A stretch of DNA of 64,000 nucleotides from Poa pratensis. Lineage: Eukaryota > Streptophyta > Magnoliopsida > Poales > Poaceae. Under the pieces are notes generated by a model. It did not search any database. It saw only the letters and a list, made by a program, of their open reading frames with translations, and was not told where the DNA came from. Positions within the stretch are counted from its first letter, which is position 1; each line of letters starts with the position of its first letter. This document shows positions 23,533 through 34,597 of the stretch, in pieces. A program made the translations under genes and the position numbers. The stretch covers positions 20,250,288 through 20,314,287 of the forward strand of contig CAMZMU010000096.1 in assembly GCA_947311845.1 (NCBI GenBank). Direction: 5' to 3'.

Positions 23533-23959
23533 TTAGCCCCCGGAAAGGTTTAAGTTCTCCAGTCTCCGTCTTCTTTCTTGAGTATCGTTTGTCTTGTTTG
23601 TTGACTTTTTGGTGACTGAAGAGTTTGAATCATTCCGAAGTTGAAGTAGGCAGCATTCCATTGAAAATGAAGCCGGATAAGTGCTACCTTTATCTGAACA
23701 TGGGAAAGACGGCCTGTCCCCTTGTCAGGAATTTTCCACGCAAAGTCTTGCCAATTTGACTAGTCAAATCACAAGTTGACGGATGACGTCACTGGGTCCA
23801 CGACTGTTTGAATCCACGCGTGCATCATGATTACTTGCCCACTTAGCGCGGGAATCGAGGCGACGGAGCCGGTAAACCGCTTTCACGTCACGCAGAAGGC
23901 GGACACGTGGCGGAGATCGTGGCTCCGACCGTTACGCGCACAAATCGCGGAGCAGGGGA

Positions 23960-24085
23960 TAAATAACAGTGCTGCCCCCCCCCCCCATCCCCCCCCCCCC
24001 CGAGGAGATTACTTCTCCATTTCTTCACCGAGTTCTCCACCGTGCGCCTCTCTCTCTCTCTCTCTCTCCTCCCTCGAGCTTTCCT
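23960..24085 (+). promoter_or_regulatory. C-run and (CT)n upstream of antisense ORF
   Basis: A long C-rich run (about 23967-24001) is followed by a (CT)n microsatellite (24043-24068). A TATA-like ggataaataac lies just upstream (23957-23967). This could be the promoter and 5' leader of the plus-strand antisense ORF; the promoter role is inference. Confidence 0.35.
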
Positions 24086-24594
24086 CCTCCGGCGAACCTC
24101 TCCACACAACGAGCAAGCGCAGAGTGGCGACATTGCCCATATGGTGCAGGAGAGTGAGGTTGCAGCGACGACGACGACAGCAGCGGCGGCGCCAGATCTA
24201 GGTTTGGCTCTGCGGCGGCGGCAACGAGCACCGCTGCTTCATCTTCCCCTGCCCCAGCAATGGGCGAGGCATATTCTTCCTCAGCTCCGGCACCAGCTAC
24301 GACTGTCGCGACCGCTACCCCTCCATCTGCTCCGATGGCGACGGAGGCCACCACGTTGGAGGAGGCGGCGAATCCCGACGGCGGGGAGAACGACGCCAAG
24401 GAAGAAGTGGACGTGGGATCTCGCTATTGGCTTCCTTCATGCGTGACGAAGGAATACTTGGCGGAATTGGAGAAAGGCGGCTACTTGCCGTCAAAGGAGG
24501 ATTGTCATTGGCGGCCCGCGGAACACGATCCCATCCCCAAGCCTAAGGATGGGGAAAGGGTTATCTTGGTTTCCCACCTTCTCCGCGATATGAC

Positions 24595-25127
24595 TGTCGT
24601 GGGGTAATCACGGCAGATGCCATACGGGGTGGCTTAACTCGGGTGTGAGCCAGGCGACGTAGGATTCACAGAGAGGTTGCACACGCAGAGTTTACCCAGG
24701 TTCGGCCCCTCTGTATGAGGTAAAGACCTACTCCTGCTTGTATGTATTTGGATCTGAATGGGGTGTACAATGGTGTGCGCACCAGAGCTTGCGGGTGCTC
24801 CGGAGGCTATGGAATGAGATGAGTCTGCCCTAGGGTTGCTCCTTGCCGGCTTTATATAGGGAGCCGGCTAGGGTTTACAGGGAATGACGGGTTCCGCTGG
24901 CGGCGCTAGCTATCCTGCCTACAAGTGCGGCTTCGTGGAGCGCACTCTTCGGGATACACAATCGCAGACTGATTCGAAGATATCTGCTGCCGCCTCCCCG
25001 AGCCGTCATACCGGGATCCTCGGGGACCCGGTATCCTGGAAGATGTACACCGGGTGGGCTTTGGGCCACCCGGCCTTGAAGGCCGACTCGGGGTCCTGGG
25101 CCTACCCGGTTGGGCATCCCCCCATCA
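24595..25127 (-). repeat. LTR of inner Tat element, left copy (533 bp)
   Basis: Starts TGTCGTGGGG and ends CCCCCCATCA. It is the element-sense 3' LTR. The polypurine tract is complementary to 25128-25138. Confidence 0.95.
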
Positions 25128-25850
25128 TTAGCCCCCGAGTTCGTCAGGGACTCGTCTCCGGCTTGGTCTTCGTCTTGCGAACTGCCGGGTCGTGTCGTTG
25201 AACGAACTCCTGAAACAGAGAAAAGAAAACAACGGCTCGGAGTGGTGGATTTTGGCTTTTAACGTCCGGTCTAACTCAAGTTTTTGTTTGATGCCGGCTT
25301 GTGCCCGTCGGGACGTTTGCCATCCCGACTCGCCTCGGTGCGGGTTGTCTCCTTGCCTTCTCCGTCTGACGTCACGGCATCTTTGACCGTTTGTCCTGTA
25401 GTGTTTGTCTGTCTGACGCCGAGTCGATTGATGGGACTTGACGGCGCATCGACTGCCTCCACCTCGGGATGGAGCAGTGGCAATGATGACGCTCCTTGAC
25501 CCGCACGCGCCCGATCCATCGGTCCAAAACGTCGTGACAGAGCGACGTGGCCGAATCTGAGCCGCATTTTTCGGCACGCTCCCGTGGAAACCGAGGCGTC
25601 GCGCGGGAATCGAGGCGTCGTGCGACGTGGCGATAGTGGGCGACGTGGGCGACGCGGGCGGCGCCATTTACTGCGGTAACGGCTCCACTCACTGTGCCTA
25701 TTAAAACGGCAGGGGAGCGCGGCTGGTGAGTTCATTCTCCACCTCTTCCTTGCGCTCGCCGTCTCTCCTCAAGCAGTCGCGCCTGAGTTCTTCGCCGCAT
25801 CGCCGCCGCAGCCATTGGACATTCTTGCTCCTCCCCTCTCTTCCGGCCAA

Positions 25851-28800
25851 GATGGTGGCGCCCAAGAACAAGTGGGAGAGGTCGTCGGTGACGCGCAGGC
25901 GCTGGAGCAAGCCGCCAACGAGGGCTTGTTGCCGCCGGCGTCGGAGCGTCGGTGGCGCATCGCCTCCGCGGATCCTCGCCCGCGGCCATCGCCGGGCGAG
26001 TTCGTCGCCTTCCTCGCGTTCCTCGAGCGCGGGCTGGGCTTCCCCACGTCGGAGTTCTTCCGGCGATTCTGGACTTCTACGGGCTTCAGGTACATGACCT
26101 GACGCCCAACTCGATCCTCCATCTCGCCTGCTTCGTCACCCTGTGCGAGGGCTACTTCGGGTGCGCCCCGTTCTTCCCGCTGTGGCTGTGGATCTTCCAC
26201 GGCAAGCTGGGGAAGGGCGGCGACATGGCGCCCTGCGGCGGCCTCAACTTCCAGGTCCGCGGCGACGTCGACTACCTGGATCTCGGCCTCCCCTCCAAAG
26301 TGTATTGGAGGAAGTCGGGCTTCTACATGCGGGAGCCGGCGCCTGACGGCGAGATCGGGATCCCTGCTTCTCGCCATCGCCGAGCCGGCCTCGCAATCTT
26401 CAGGAGCTGCCGCGCGACGCCGACTTGCCCATGGTGCGCCGGCTGATGGCGCGGCTTCAGGAGCTGAAGAAGGAGGGCTGACGGGTCTGAACCTCATCGC
26501 CACTGGGTGAAGAGGAAGATCGCGCCTCTGCAGCACCGGCCCTCGCTGATCTGCGAGTACAAGGGGACGAAGGACCCGCAGCGCCATGACCCGACATTGT
26601 TCGAGTCGGTAGAGCAATTCACGCTGCGGATGAAGCGTGTCACGGTCCACCCGGCTCCCGAGTGGATCGTGGGCGGCCTGGAGGCCTACTCCGCCAAGCA
26701 TCCGGCTCCTGAGGTGAGTCCCTTTGCTTGACGATTCGAAATACTTTCCTTTTCTTGGTCTTTTTATACCGATCCTTCCTGCTTGTCGAATTCAGGAGTT
26801 TCGATCGCTTGTTGGGTTGCCTCCGACCCGCGGAGACGCTCCCACGGTGCTTGCCGGCCCCAACGACGTCGTCGAGCGCGACTCCGACGACGAAGCCGAC
26901 AGCGCCACCATGGCCAACGAGGCCGCCTTCTCCTCCCGCCAACCGATCCCCATCCTGTCTGAGGATGAGGAGGAAGGAGAAGAAGGAAGAGAAGAACGCG
27001 CCGGGTCCAAGAACCCGGCGCCTGCTGAAGATGATGATGAAGATGATCAGCCGCTCCGCATCCGGCGGAGGCGTAGGCCTGCGGCTGAGGACGCCGGGCC
27101 CAACTCCAAGCGCTCCAAGTCGGCGAACCCGACGCCGCCGCCACCGGAGCGATCGGCTGGGGCTGCCGTGCAGCGCACCGTCGTTGCCGAGCGGAGGCAG
27201 AAGGCCTTGCGGGACATCCCTGCGAGGGCCCGCGCCGACTCGCCTCCTGCGCCTCGCTTCCGAGGGGTTCGGACCTCAACTCTTCCACCTGCGGGTGACA
27301 GGTCTGCTGCTGATCCTCATCCAAAGTTCCGTTGGAAACGCTATCTTGAGTTTGACCCGTGCGAGTGTCGCAGGGCTGAGGACGCGTCCCTCAGTGACAT
27401 GGAGGACGCGCTGGAGAGCGACTCCCAGCGGGCGGAGCCGCCGCGCACGTCACGGAGCCGACCACGAGAGCGCCGAGTCCTCCGCCTTCCGCGGCGGAGG
27501 CGACGAAGTTATTGTGCCCCCTCGACCCGAGGGGGCCACTATTGATGACACCGTGCCGGCTGGCACAGGGTGCCACGCCTGTGCCGGAGACGGCGCTGGT
27601 GGTGACGACGACGCGCCGCCGCGACGGCTTCCTCGGGTGGGCTGACTGCCCAGCCCCCGAGCTCCGTCCCGGGTGCGTCTGCTCCCCGGCCTGACTTCCG
27701 AGCCGCCATCCAACAGCGATGGATGCGCACCAGGTACGTAGAATCTTTCTTGCACCTGTTGCGTCCGTAGCGTATATGTAGCCCCCAAGGCCCGAGTCGT
27801 GTTCGTAGAAAGCGGCTTGGGTCTTCATAGTTTTCTGGATGCAAAGTTTGGCGAATAGCGTAGTCCTTGGTTTGCCAATGTCGATGTAGAGGCAGGCCGG
27901 TGGCGGGTGTGTATGCCACTCGGACGTAGCCCCCGAGTTCCTGACTGGCGTATTATTTTTTTGTTGGGGCTAGCCCCCGGGTTAGCAATGTTGGTGTAGA
28001 GGTAACCCGTGGCGTAGCCCCCATGCCTCTTCTGATTGATTATTGTCTTGTGAACTGCAGGAGCTGTCCTGGCTCCTCGAAGCCGAACAGCAGGAGACCC
28101 GCCGCCTGCAGGAGGAGCTGAAGAAGGCGCGCGACGGCTTCATCTCCGTCGCTGAGCACCAGCAACTGCTGGCCGCGCAGGAGAGCCGGCACACGCAGGC
28201 GTTTGCCGCGGTGCAGGAATCCTGCGAGCGGCTCAGCAAGCAGAAGGAGGAGGCGGACGCCGCCCTCACCCAGGCGACCAAGGGGTACGGCGAGGACCTC
28301 GAGAAGCTCGAGCGCAAATCCGCGAGGCGAGCGCGAGATGAAGGAGCTGACCGAGCGGCTTGCCACCCTCGCCGTTGGCATCTGGGGTAAAGATTTCATG
28401 CGACCCTTTGCAGTTTGTGCCTACTTGACTTGTGGCCTTGTTGTTGATTTTTGTTTTGTTGAACAGGCGAGGAGACGGCTGGCCTGACGTCTGCGGAGCA
28501 TGTCCACCGGCTCGGAGTCTTCGCCCGTGACGTTCACGGCCGGGCCAGCAAGGTCGTCCAGATGCTGTCGCCCAAGGAAGGTGTCCCCGCACCCGTCTGC
28601 AAGGTGTTGCGGGTTCTGGAGCTGATGCCCCAGGTGATCACCTGGGTGCGGGAGTCGTCGGCCCGAGCCGGCGCGTGCATTGCCCTCGGGCTTGTGCGGG
28701 CCGGTATAGGCAGACGAACGTGGACAAGATCACGGCCAGCATCCCCACCGATAGCAGCGGCCGGGAGATCGATCTGCAGCCGGTGCTCCAGTACTGCGCC

Positions 28801-29001
28801 CCTTACGCCTGCCGGGCTGCCAAGATGGTCGACCACGACGACTTCGTCTTCGACGTGGTGCCTGAGGGCAACGACCTTGGCGAGGTGGCGGACAGGGAGC
28901 CGGCGTCGGAGTACCTTTTTGAAAGGGCTTCAGCTCTGCCACCGCCGGCTGCGACGAACGAGGCGTCGACGTCTTCTGCTCGGGCGGCTCCTCCGTCTTG
29001 A
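25851..29001 (+). pseudogene. Spliced antisense ORF of inner Tat element, frameshifted
   Basis: Begins MVAPKNKWERSS, then the conserved reading jumps frame near 25880, 26065, 26370 and 26500, so it is no longer translatable as a whole. Recognisable pieces are an acidic leader, the conserved block (FYGLQVHDLTPNSIL...CEGYFGC..FFPLW), a K/R-rich linker, an acidic low-complexity region (26940-27060), a long coiled coil (exon from 28060) and a C-terminal part ending SSARAAPPS. Splice-like borders are 26713/26795, 27733/28060 and 28386/28467. The block matches the gypsy-type transposon domain named after plant Tat elements. Upstream, a TATA-like ctattaaaa (about 25697) could be its promoter. Confidence 0.7.
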
Positions 29002-29004
29002 AGT

Positions 29005-29598
29005 TTGCTCCCCTGCTTTCAAAAGAGGGGTTATTTTGAAGTAGTTAGGGTTTGTCGCCTGCGGGCGAAAAAATATTATGTAATGAAACAAGTATGATAT
29101 GTGCCGGGTGCGTTTCAGCGTGCGCCTCTGCGGCTTATTAATCTTTGTTTTGGCACTCCCATGCTTGTTTTTTGTGCGCTTTTCGTCACTTTGTTTGTTT
29201 TTCGCTTGTTTTGTAAGCTAGTCGATCGTGCGACCTCGCCAAGTGTGCTTCGCGTGATTTTTTCGTGACGCGCGCGGTACCCATGGTGACAAAGTCCGAG
29301 TGCGGCTTCATTGTCAAGTTAGGTTTGAACCGGCTGCACTACTTCTTCACTTTGTGCGGGTAGCTGACGACTTGGGAGAAAACAACAATTTTGTGATTTT
29401 GCTTCGTGAGCAGGGGGTCCAGTGGTGAGCCGCGCATCATGGCATCCGGCTCTCTTTGACAACCCATCAATCATATAACGTGTGAGTAGGAAGAATAAAG
29501 ACTCGAAAGCATGATTGAATCGAAACGATAGCCCCCGAGCGTGCCGGGTGTGTATCGACTTTATTTCCTTGATTGATTACACAGCATTACAATGGATA
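29005..29598. other. Spacer between antisense ORF and integrase
   Basis: No coding potential was recognised. The two genes converge here, so this is probably the shared 3' end and termination region of both transcription units. Confidence 0.4.
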
Positions 29599-30885
29599 CT
29601 ATGTATAATAGGGGCGAAGCAGGCTGATGTTCCATGGACGCTTGGTCTCCTCTTCCGACTTGGAGCTTTTGTTCGGCTCACGCAAGTCGACGAGGTGGTA
29701 GGAGCCGTTGCCCATCGCTTTGCTAACGACGAACGGTCCTTCCCATGGTGCCGAGAGCTTGTGCATCCCTTTCGACTTTTGGATGAGCCGAAGAACCAAG
29801 TCGCCTTCCTGGAAAGAGCGACTTCTAACCCGGCGGCTGTGGTAGCGGCGCAGGCTTTGCTGATATATCGCCGTCCTGGAGAGTGCGAGTTCGCGAGCTT
29901 CTTCCAGGAGGTCGACGCCGACTAGGCGGGCTTCTTCATTTTCTTCCTCGTTGTAGAGGGCGACCCGAGGCGAGTCGTGCTCGAGGTCGGTCGGCATGAC
30001 GGCTTCCGCCCCGTACACCATGAAGAATGGCGTGTAGCCGGTGGAACGGTTTGGAGTCGTTCTGATGCCCCAGAGTACGGCTGGTAGCTCGTCCAGCCAG
30101 CAACCCGGTGTTCGCTCCAGTGGGACTTGAAGTCGCGGCTTGATCCCGGCTAGCACTGTCTGGTTCATTCTTTCCGCCTGCCCGTTTGATTGCGGGTGGG
30201 CGACGGACGCCAAGTCGAGACGGATGCCTTTTTGTTTGCAGAAGGCCTTCATCTCTCCTTCAGCAAAATTTGTGCCGTTGTCAGTGATGATGCTGTGCGG
30301 GTAGCCGAATCGGAAGATGAGCTTCTGGAGGAACTTGGTTGCGGTCTTGCCGTCGAGTTTCTTGATAGGTTCAACTTCGACCCATTTGGTGAACTTGTCG
30401 ACTGCGACGAGCAAATGTGTCATGCCACCGCGAGCTGTTTTGAACTTGCCCACCATGTCTATTCCCCAGACTGCGAATGGCCATGTCAGAGGGATGGTCT
30501 TCAGAGCCGCGGCGGGTAGGTGATCCTGCCGGGCGTACTTCTGGCACCCGATGCACCGACGGACGATGTCGACTGCATCCTGATGAGCAGAGAGCCAGAA
30601 AAAACCGTGCCTGAACGCCTTGGCGACCAGGTTGCGAGCGCCGACATGGTGGCCGCAATCTCCCGAGTGGATCTCATGAAGGATGCGCCTTCCCTCTTCC
30701 GGCTCGACGCAGCGGAGGAAAACTCCCGATGTGCTGCGTTTGTAGAGCTCGCTGTTGATGATGGCGTAAGCTGAGGCCCGGCGCACGACTCGCCGTGCTA
30801 GGACCTCGTCGGCTGGCAGCTTTTTGGTGGTGAGGAACTCGATGTAGGGTTCCCTCCAGTCGCTTGTTTCTTGGGTTACCGCCAC
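29599..30885 (-). CDS. Tat gypsy integrase (open, 428 aa)
   Basis: An uninterrupted integrase module. The N-terminal zinc finger has His73, His79, Cys111 and Cys114. The catalytic core shows the DDE triad Asp143 (WGIDMVG), Asp202 (ITDNGTNF) and Glu238 (NGQAERMNQ). The C-terminal part has FQEGDLVLR and APWEGPFVV, typical of gypsy integrases, and ends without a chromodomain. Integrase joins the element cDNA to the host chromosome. In a full element it is the last domain of the pol polyprotein; here the upstream pol is deleted and the frame changes between the RNase H part and this ORF. The frame being free of stops fits the young age inferred from the LTRs. Confidence 0.9.
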   Translation of the reverse strand: MAVTQETSDWREPYIEFLTTKKLPADEVLARRVVRRASAYAIINSELYKRSTSGVFLRCVEPEEGRRILHEIHSGDCGHHVGARNLVAKAFRHGFFWLSAHQDAVDIVRRCIGCQKYARQDHLPAAALKTIPLTWPFAVWGIDMVGKFKTARGGMTHLLVAVDKFTKWVEVEPIKKLDGKTATKFLQKLIFRFGYPHSIITDNGTNFAEGEMKAFCKQKGIRLDLASVAHPQSNGQAERMNQTVLAGIKPRLQVPLERTPGCWLDELPAVLWGIRTTPNRSTGYTPFFMVYGAEAVMPTDLEHDSPRVALYNEEENEEARLVGVDLLEEARELALSRTAIYQQSLRRYHSRRVRSRSFQEGDLVLRLIQKSKGMHKLSAPWEGPFVVSKAMGNGSYHLVDLREPNKSSKSEEETKRPWNISLLRPYYT

Positions 30886-32597
30886 CAGAATTGTATCTGA
30901 TGATGGCGGGTTGGCGATGTCGACTTCGGCCGGCGGGCGTACCGACGGGTTGTGCAGGTGGTCGAGGAAGACGCCGGGTGGGACTCGGTCCCGCTTAGAC
31001 CCGAAGCGAGAGAGTGCGTCAGCCGCCTCGTTCTTCCTCGGTCGATGTGCTCCAGCTCCATGCCGGCGAAGTGGCCGCCGACTTGATCGACGAGCCGGCG
31101 GTAAGCCGCCATGTTGGGATCATTTGCATCCCAGGTCCCCATCGTTTGCTGAACGACGAGGTCGGAATCGCCGTAACATTTGATACGGCTGACTCCCATC
31201 TCCTTGGCCACGCGTAGGCCGTGTAGGAGGGCTTCGTACTCGGCGACGTTGTTGGTGCAAGTGAAGTGTATCTGCAGCACATATCGCATCTTGTCGCCTT
31301 GGGGAGAAGTGAGGACGACTCCAGCCCCCGAGCCCTCATACATCTTTGACCCGTCAAAGAACAAGGTCCATCTGCCGGCTTCATAGGTTGGAGCCGGCAA
31401 CTGTGTCTCCATCCAATCGACGAGGAAGTCGGATAATGACTGCTCCATGTGATCGGCTGCTCTGACCAGTCGAGCCACATCGCCCGTACACCATGAAGAA
31501 TGGCGTGTAGCCGGTGGAACGGTTTGGAGTCGTTCTTGACGGCTCCATGTGATCGGCTGCTCTGACCAGTCGAGCCACTGGGGCACGTCTGGCAGAGTCG
31601 CGTGGACGGCGCGCCGTATGACCTTCTCCTCCCGACTGGAATCGAGGCCGACGAAGGTGTGGCCCATGAAGCCGGCAGTGGGAGGCATGCCCTGCTGCTG
31701 CTCACCGTCATCGTCTCCGTCGGGTGCCCGCTTCTTGGCACCGGTCTTGGCCTTGACGATTTCTGCAGTCCAGCTGCAATCGTCAGTGGTGTGGCCGGCT
31801 GGCTTGCCGGGTAGGATATGATACCTACACGGCATAGCCAGGATCTCCGTGGCGGTGAGCTTCTTTCGTGGGAAGTTGCCCCGTTGGCTCTTGAAGCCGC
31901 GGCCCCCCGCAGCCGTGGCGGCTACAAGCTCGGAGCCGCCGTCACCCTTGCGTTTATGAGCGCTGGAGTGCTTGACCTTGCTCTTATTTTTGCCGCCTTT
32001 CTTCTCGTCGTCGTCCTCCTCGGAGTCGTCCTTGGTGACGTTGGACTCGGCGTACTTGTGCATGATGGCGAGTAGCTGGCCCATCGTCATGTCACCCTTG
32101 TGCGAGCGCCGCAGCTTCTGCTTGAGCGACTCGAAGGTGGTTTTGTCCTCGAGGTGGGAGTGCACCGTGTCGACGCTGAGGTGTTCTGCCGAGTTGATGA
32201 GGTCGGCGACTCGGCGATACCACTTTCTAGTGGACTCGCCCTCCTTCTGGACGCAGCGCTTGAGGTCCTCGACCGTGGTCGGGCGCTTGCAGGTCCCCTC
32301 GAAGTTGGTGATGAAGAGCCTCTTCAACTCGCCCCAGGAGTTGACGCTGTTCCTAGGGAGGTTGTTGAGCCAAGTGTGAGCCGTTCCCTCAAGCATGAGA
32401 GGAAAATAGCGCACACAACAGAGCGAAGATGCGTTCTGGATGTTCATGGCGGCCAAGTAGTCCTGGACCCAAGTTTTCGGGTTCATGGCAGCGTTGTAAT
32501 TGGGCGCCTCTCTCGGTCCTTTGAAGCTGCTAGGGAAACGCTCGCCTCTGATGGCGGGTCCAAAGCATCTAGGGCCGACGTCGTCGTCTTGTTGCAC
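30876..32597 (-). CDS. Gag (C-terminal part) fused to archaeal-type RNase H
   Basis: A 573-aa open frame. Residues 20-180 are the retrotransposon Gag domain (FKGPREAPNYNAAMNPKTW; later LFITNFEGT and the TRKWYRRV..L segment), followed by a basic linker, a CCHC-like knuckle (Cys257..His269..Cys274) and, from residue 409, an RNase H with Asp415, Glu453 (TNNVAEYEALL) and Asp477 (YGDSDLV). This second, archaeal-type RNase H is characteristic of the Tat lineage. Protease, reverse transcriptase and the first RNase H are missing: the join lies near residues 343-385 (DNA 31442-31578) and includes a filler copied from the integrase region. A full element would have some 700 more residues here. Confidence 0.85.
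   Translation of the reverse strand: MQQDDDVGPRCFGPAIRGERFPSSFKGPREAPNYNAAMNPKTWVQDYLAAMNIQNASSLCCVRYFPLMLEGTAHTWLNNLPRNSVNSWGELKRLFITNFEGTCKRPTTVEDLKRCVQKEGESTRKWYRRVADLINSAEHLSVDTVHSHLEDKTTFESLKQKLRRSHKGDMTMGQLLAIMHKYAESNVTKDDSEEDDDEKKGGKNKSKVKHSSAHKRKGDGGSELVAATAAGGRGFKSQRGNFPRKKLTATEILAMPCRYHILPGKPAGHTTDDCSWTAEIVKAKTGAKKRAPDGDDDGEQQQGMPPTAGFMGHTFVGLDSSREEKVIRRAVHATLPDVPQWLDWSEQPITWSRQERLQTVPPATRHSSWCTGDVARLVRAADHMEQSLSDFLVDWMETQLPAPTYEAGRWTLFFDGSKMYEGSGAGVVLTSPQGDKMRYVLQIHFTCTNNVAEYEALLHGLRVAKEMGVSRIKCYGDSDLVVQQTMGTWDANDPNMAAYRRLVDQVGGHFAGMELEHIDRGRTRRLTHSLASGLSGTESHPASSSTTCTTRRYARRPKSTSPTRHHQIQFWWR
31442..31578. repeat. Deletion junction with duplicated ends and templated filler
   Basis: A 37-bp sequence (gctccatgtgatcggctgct onward) occurs at 31442-31478 and again at 31542-31578, exactly 100 bp apart. 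Between them, 31483-31536 is identical over 54 bp to 30010-30063 in the integrase gene. This marks the loss of protease and reverse transcriptase. Confidence 0.95.
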
Positions 32598-33895
32598 GTC
32601 GCCTCGGTGCGCTTGTCGTTGAGGTGGTGGCGCAGATCCGGAGCGGAGTGATTGGAGCGTGCCTGCGCCTGGTTGTTGTTGATGGTGTGCCGGGCGTCGT
32701 TGCGGGCGAGCCGAGGCGGGTTGCCTCCAGCCCTCGCGTTGCTCGACACTGCCGGCTCCTCGTGCCGACTGCGTGGCGGCTGTGGGGCAGCGTCACGTCT
32801 GGGGGAACCCTTGTTTCCCTGGCTTCGGTGTGGCGCCGAGGCCGTTTTCTCACTGGGTGGCGATCTGGAGTAGAGCTTGCCGTCGGATTGCGACATGTTC
32901 TCCTGCAGCTCCAGCGCCTTGTCCACCAGCTTGCACCCCTTGCTCCAATAGGGGTTGTCCTTGACCCAGATCCTCTTGAAGAGAGAGGCGGCGGCAGTCA
33001 TGCAATCGACTGGGGTGCCGAAAATTGCGAGGTCGGCGTCGTCGTCGTTCCGCGGCTAGGGTTGGGGATGAGCCGGGTTCGGTGGAGGCCGCGGCGCCGG
33101 AGGCGGCATCGCCGGGCGAGGTTGAGGCGGAACTTGACTCGAGCCGCCGGGCTGGGCCCTGCGGCACTCGTCACGCTGCCTCTCCAGCTCTGTCTCACGC
33201 GCGAAGGCGTTGTCGAGCGCGCGAGTTGGTGCACCAGGGTTAAGCCGCGACTTGCGGTTTTTGTGATACCGAGTGACCGCGGAGAGAGCGGTCGACTGAG
33301 CATCGACCTCCAGTTCCTTCTGGCGGATCTCCTCCTGCTGGAGGGCCATCTTCCGGCGCAGCTGCTCGAGCTGTGTCGCCTGATCGACGACGTTCGCCGC
33401 CCGACCTGCTTGTCCTCGCAGGGCGGCGAGAGATTCGTCGCGTTGCTGCTTTTCGCGAGCCTCCTGCTCGCGCCGTGCCTGGTCGCGCTGCTTCTGCGCG
33501 TTGGCCTCTGCTGTGGCGGCGTTTGCTGCCGCGTGTTTGGCGGCAGCAGTATTTGCCGCCTCGCCCGTCATGTAGATGTGGGCAGGTGTCGCCGTGCCGT
33601 CCGAGGCCAGATCGGTCGAGCCCTCCGACTCGTAGTCGAGAACGGGCAAGATCGACCCGGTGTCGTCGTCGTTCGAGATCTGGACGGTCTCGGCAGATGG
33701 GGCGGGTGCAAAGTGGTTTGCAGCCGCGGTGTCGACGGCGGCTTCGTCAAGCGGGTCGACGGGGGAGGAGGTACCATCGTAGTTGTTGGCGACTCCTTCC
33801 TCATCCGAGCCGCAGAAGCCGACGTAGGCGGTGACAGCGGTCCCGAACGGGATAGCCATCGCGCGAGTGATCGGGGCGTAGTTGGGCCTGCCCAA
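32483..33895 (-). CDS. Gag N-terminal region, in shifted frames
   Basis: Two overlapping-in-space minus-strand frames: 33895-33056 (279 aa: acidic start, then a long Ala/Gln/Glu-rich coiled coil with ARREQEAREKQQRDE, Pro-rich end) and 33001-32483 (172 aa; LFKRIWVKDNPYWSKGC, then Arg/Ser-rich). Together with the ORF at 32597-30876 they cover the gag gene, so at least two frameshifts separate what was probably one reading frame. Gag forms the virus-like particle. It directly follows the PBS and leader. Confidence 0.65.
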
Positions 33896-34042
33896 GTGTG
33901 TGGATCGGCGACGTAGCCGATCCCTCCGTGCTCGAAGTAGCTGCCGGTGACGATGTCACCGCGACCCGACATGGCTTGAGGGCTGAAGTAGACGCCAGTG
34001 CCGGGTTCAGGACTCTCCATGAAGTAAATTCCAGCGATCGCT

Positions 34043-34063
34043 GGCCCCACGGTGGGCGCCAAC
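34043..34063 (-). promoter_or_regulatory. Primer-binding site of inner Tat element
   Basis: Minus-strand sequence gttggcgcccaccgtgggg lies immediately inside the right (element-sense 5') LTR; TGGCGCCCACCGTGGGG-type sites are common in plant gypsy elements of this group. The primer tRNA was not assigned. Confidence 0.75.
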
Positions 34064-34597
34064 TGTCGTGGGGTAATCACGGCAGATGCCATACGGGGTG
34101 GCTTAACTCGGGTGTGAACCAGGCGACGTAGAATTCACAGAGAGGTTGCACACGCAGAGTTTACCCAGGTTCGGCCCCTCTGTATGAGGTAAAGACCTAC
34201 TCCTGCTTGTATGTATTTGGATCTGAAGGGGGTGTACAATGGTGTGCGCACCAGAGCTTGCGGGTGCTCCGGAGGCTATGGAATGAGATGAGTCTGCCCC
34301 TAGGGTTGCTCCTTGTCGGCTTTATATAGGGAGCCGGCTAGGGTTTACAGGGAATGACGGGTTCCGCTGGCGGCGCTAGCTATCCTGCCTACAAGTGCGG
34401 CTTCATGGAGCGCACTCTTCGGGATACACAATCGCAGACTGATTCAAAGATATCTGCTGCCGCCTCCCCGAGCCGTCATACCGGGATCCTCGGGGACACG
34501 GTATCCTGGAAGATGTACACCGGGTGGGCTTTGGGGCACCCGGCCTTGAAGGCTGACTTGGGGTCCTGGGCCTACCCGGTTGGGCATCCCCCCATCA
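34064..34597 (-). repeat. LTR of inner Tat element, right copy (534 bp)
   Basis: The element-sense 5' LTR. Compared with the left copy, it has 10 substitutions and one extra C in a C-run. Confidence 0.95.

Larger units (their letters stand above)
24595..34597 (-). mobile_element. Inner Tat-lineage gypsy retrotransposon (10.0 kb)
   Basis: Complete with two LTRs and target duplication ATGAC (24590-24594, 34598-34602). It reads right to left. The primer-binding site (gttggcgcccaccgtgggg on the minus strand) directly follows the right LTR and the polypurine tract (minus tcgggggctaa) directly precedes the left LTR. On the minus strand lie gag, an archaeal-type RNase H and integrase; protease and reverse transcriptase have been deleted. 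On the plus strand, between integrase and the left LTR, lies a spliced antisense ORF. There is no chromodomain on the integrase, as expected for Tat. LTRs differ by 10 substitutions and one indel. Confidence 0.95.

Noticed and set aside
32624..33916. 430-aa plus-strand ORF
   Set aside because: It is antisense to Gag and only reflects the GC-rich codon use of Gag.
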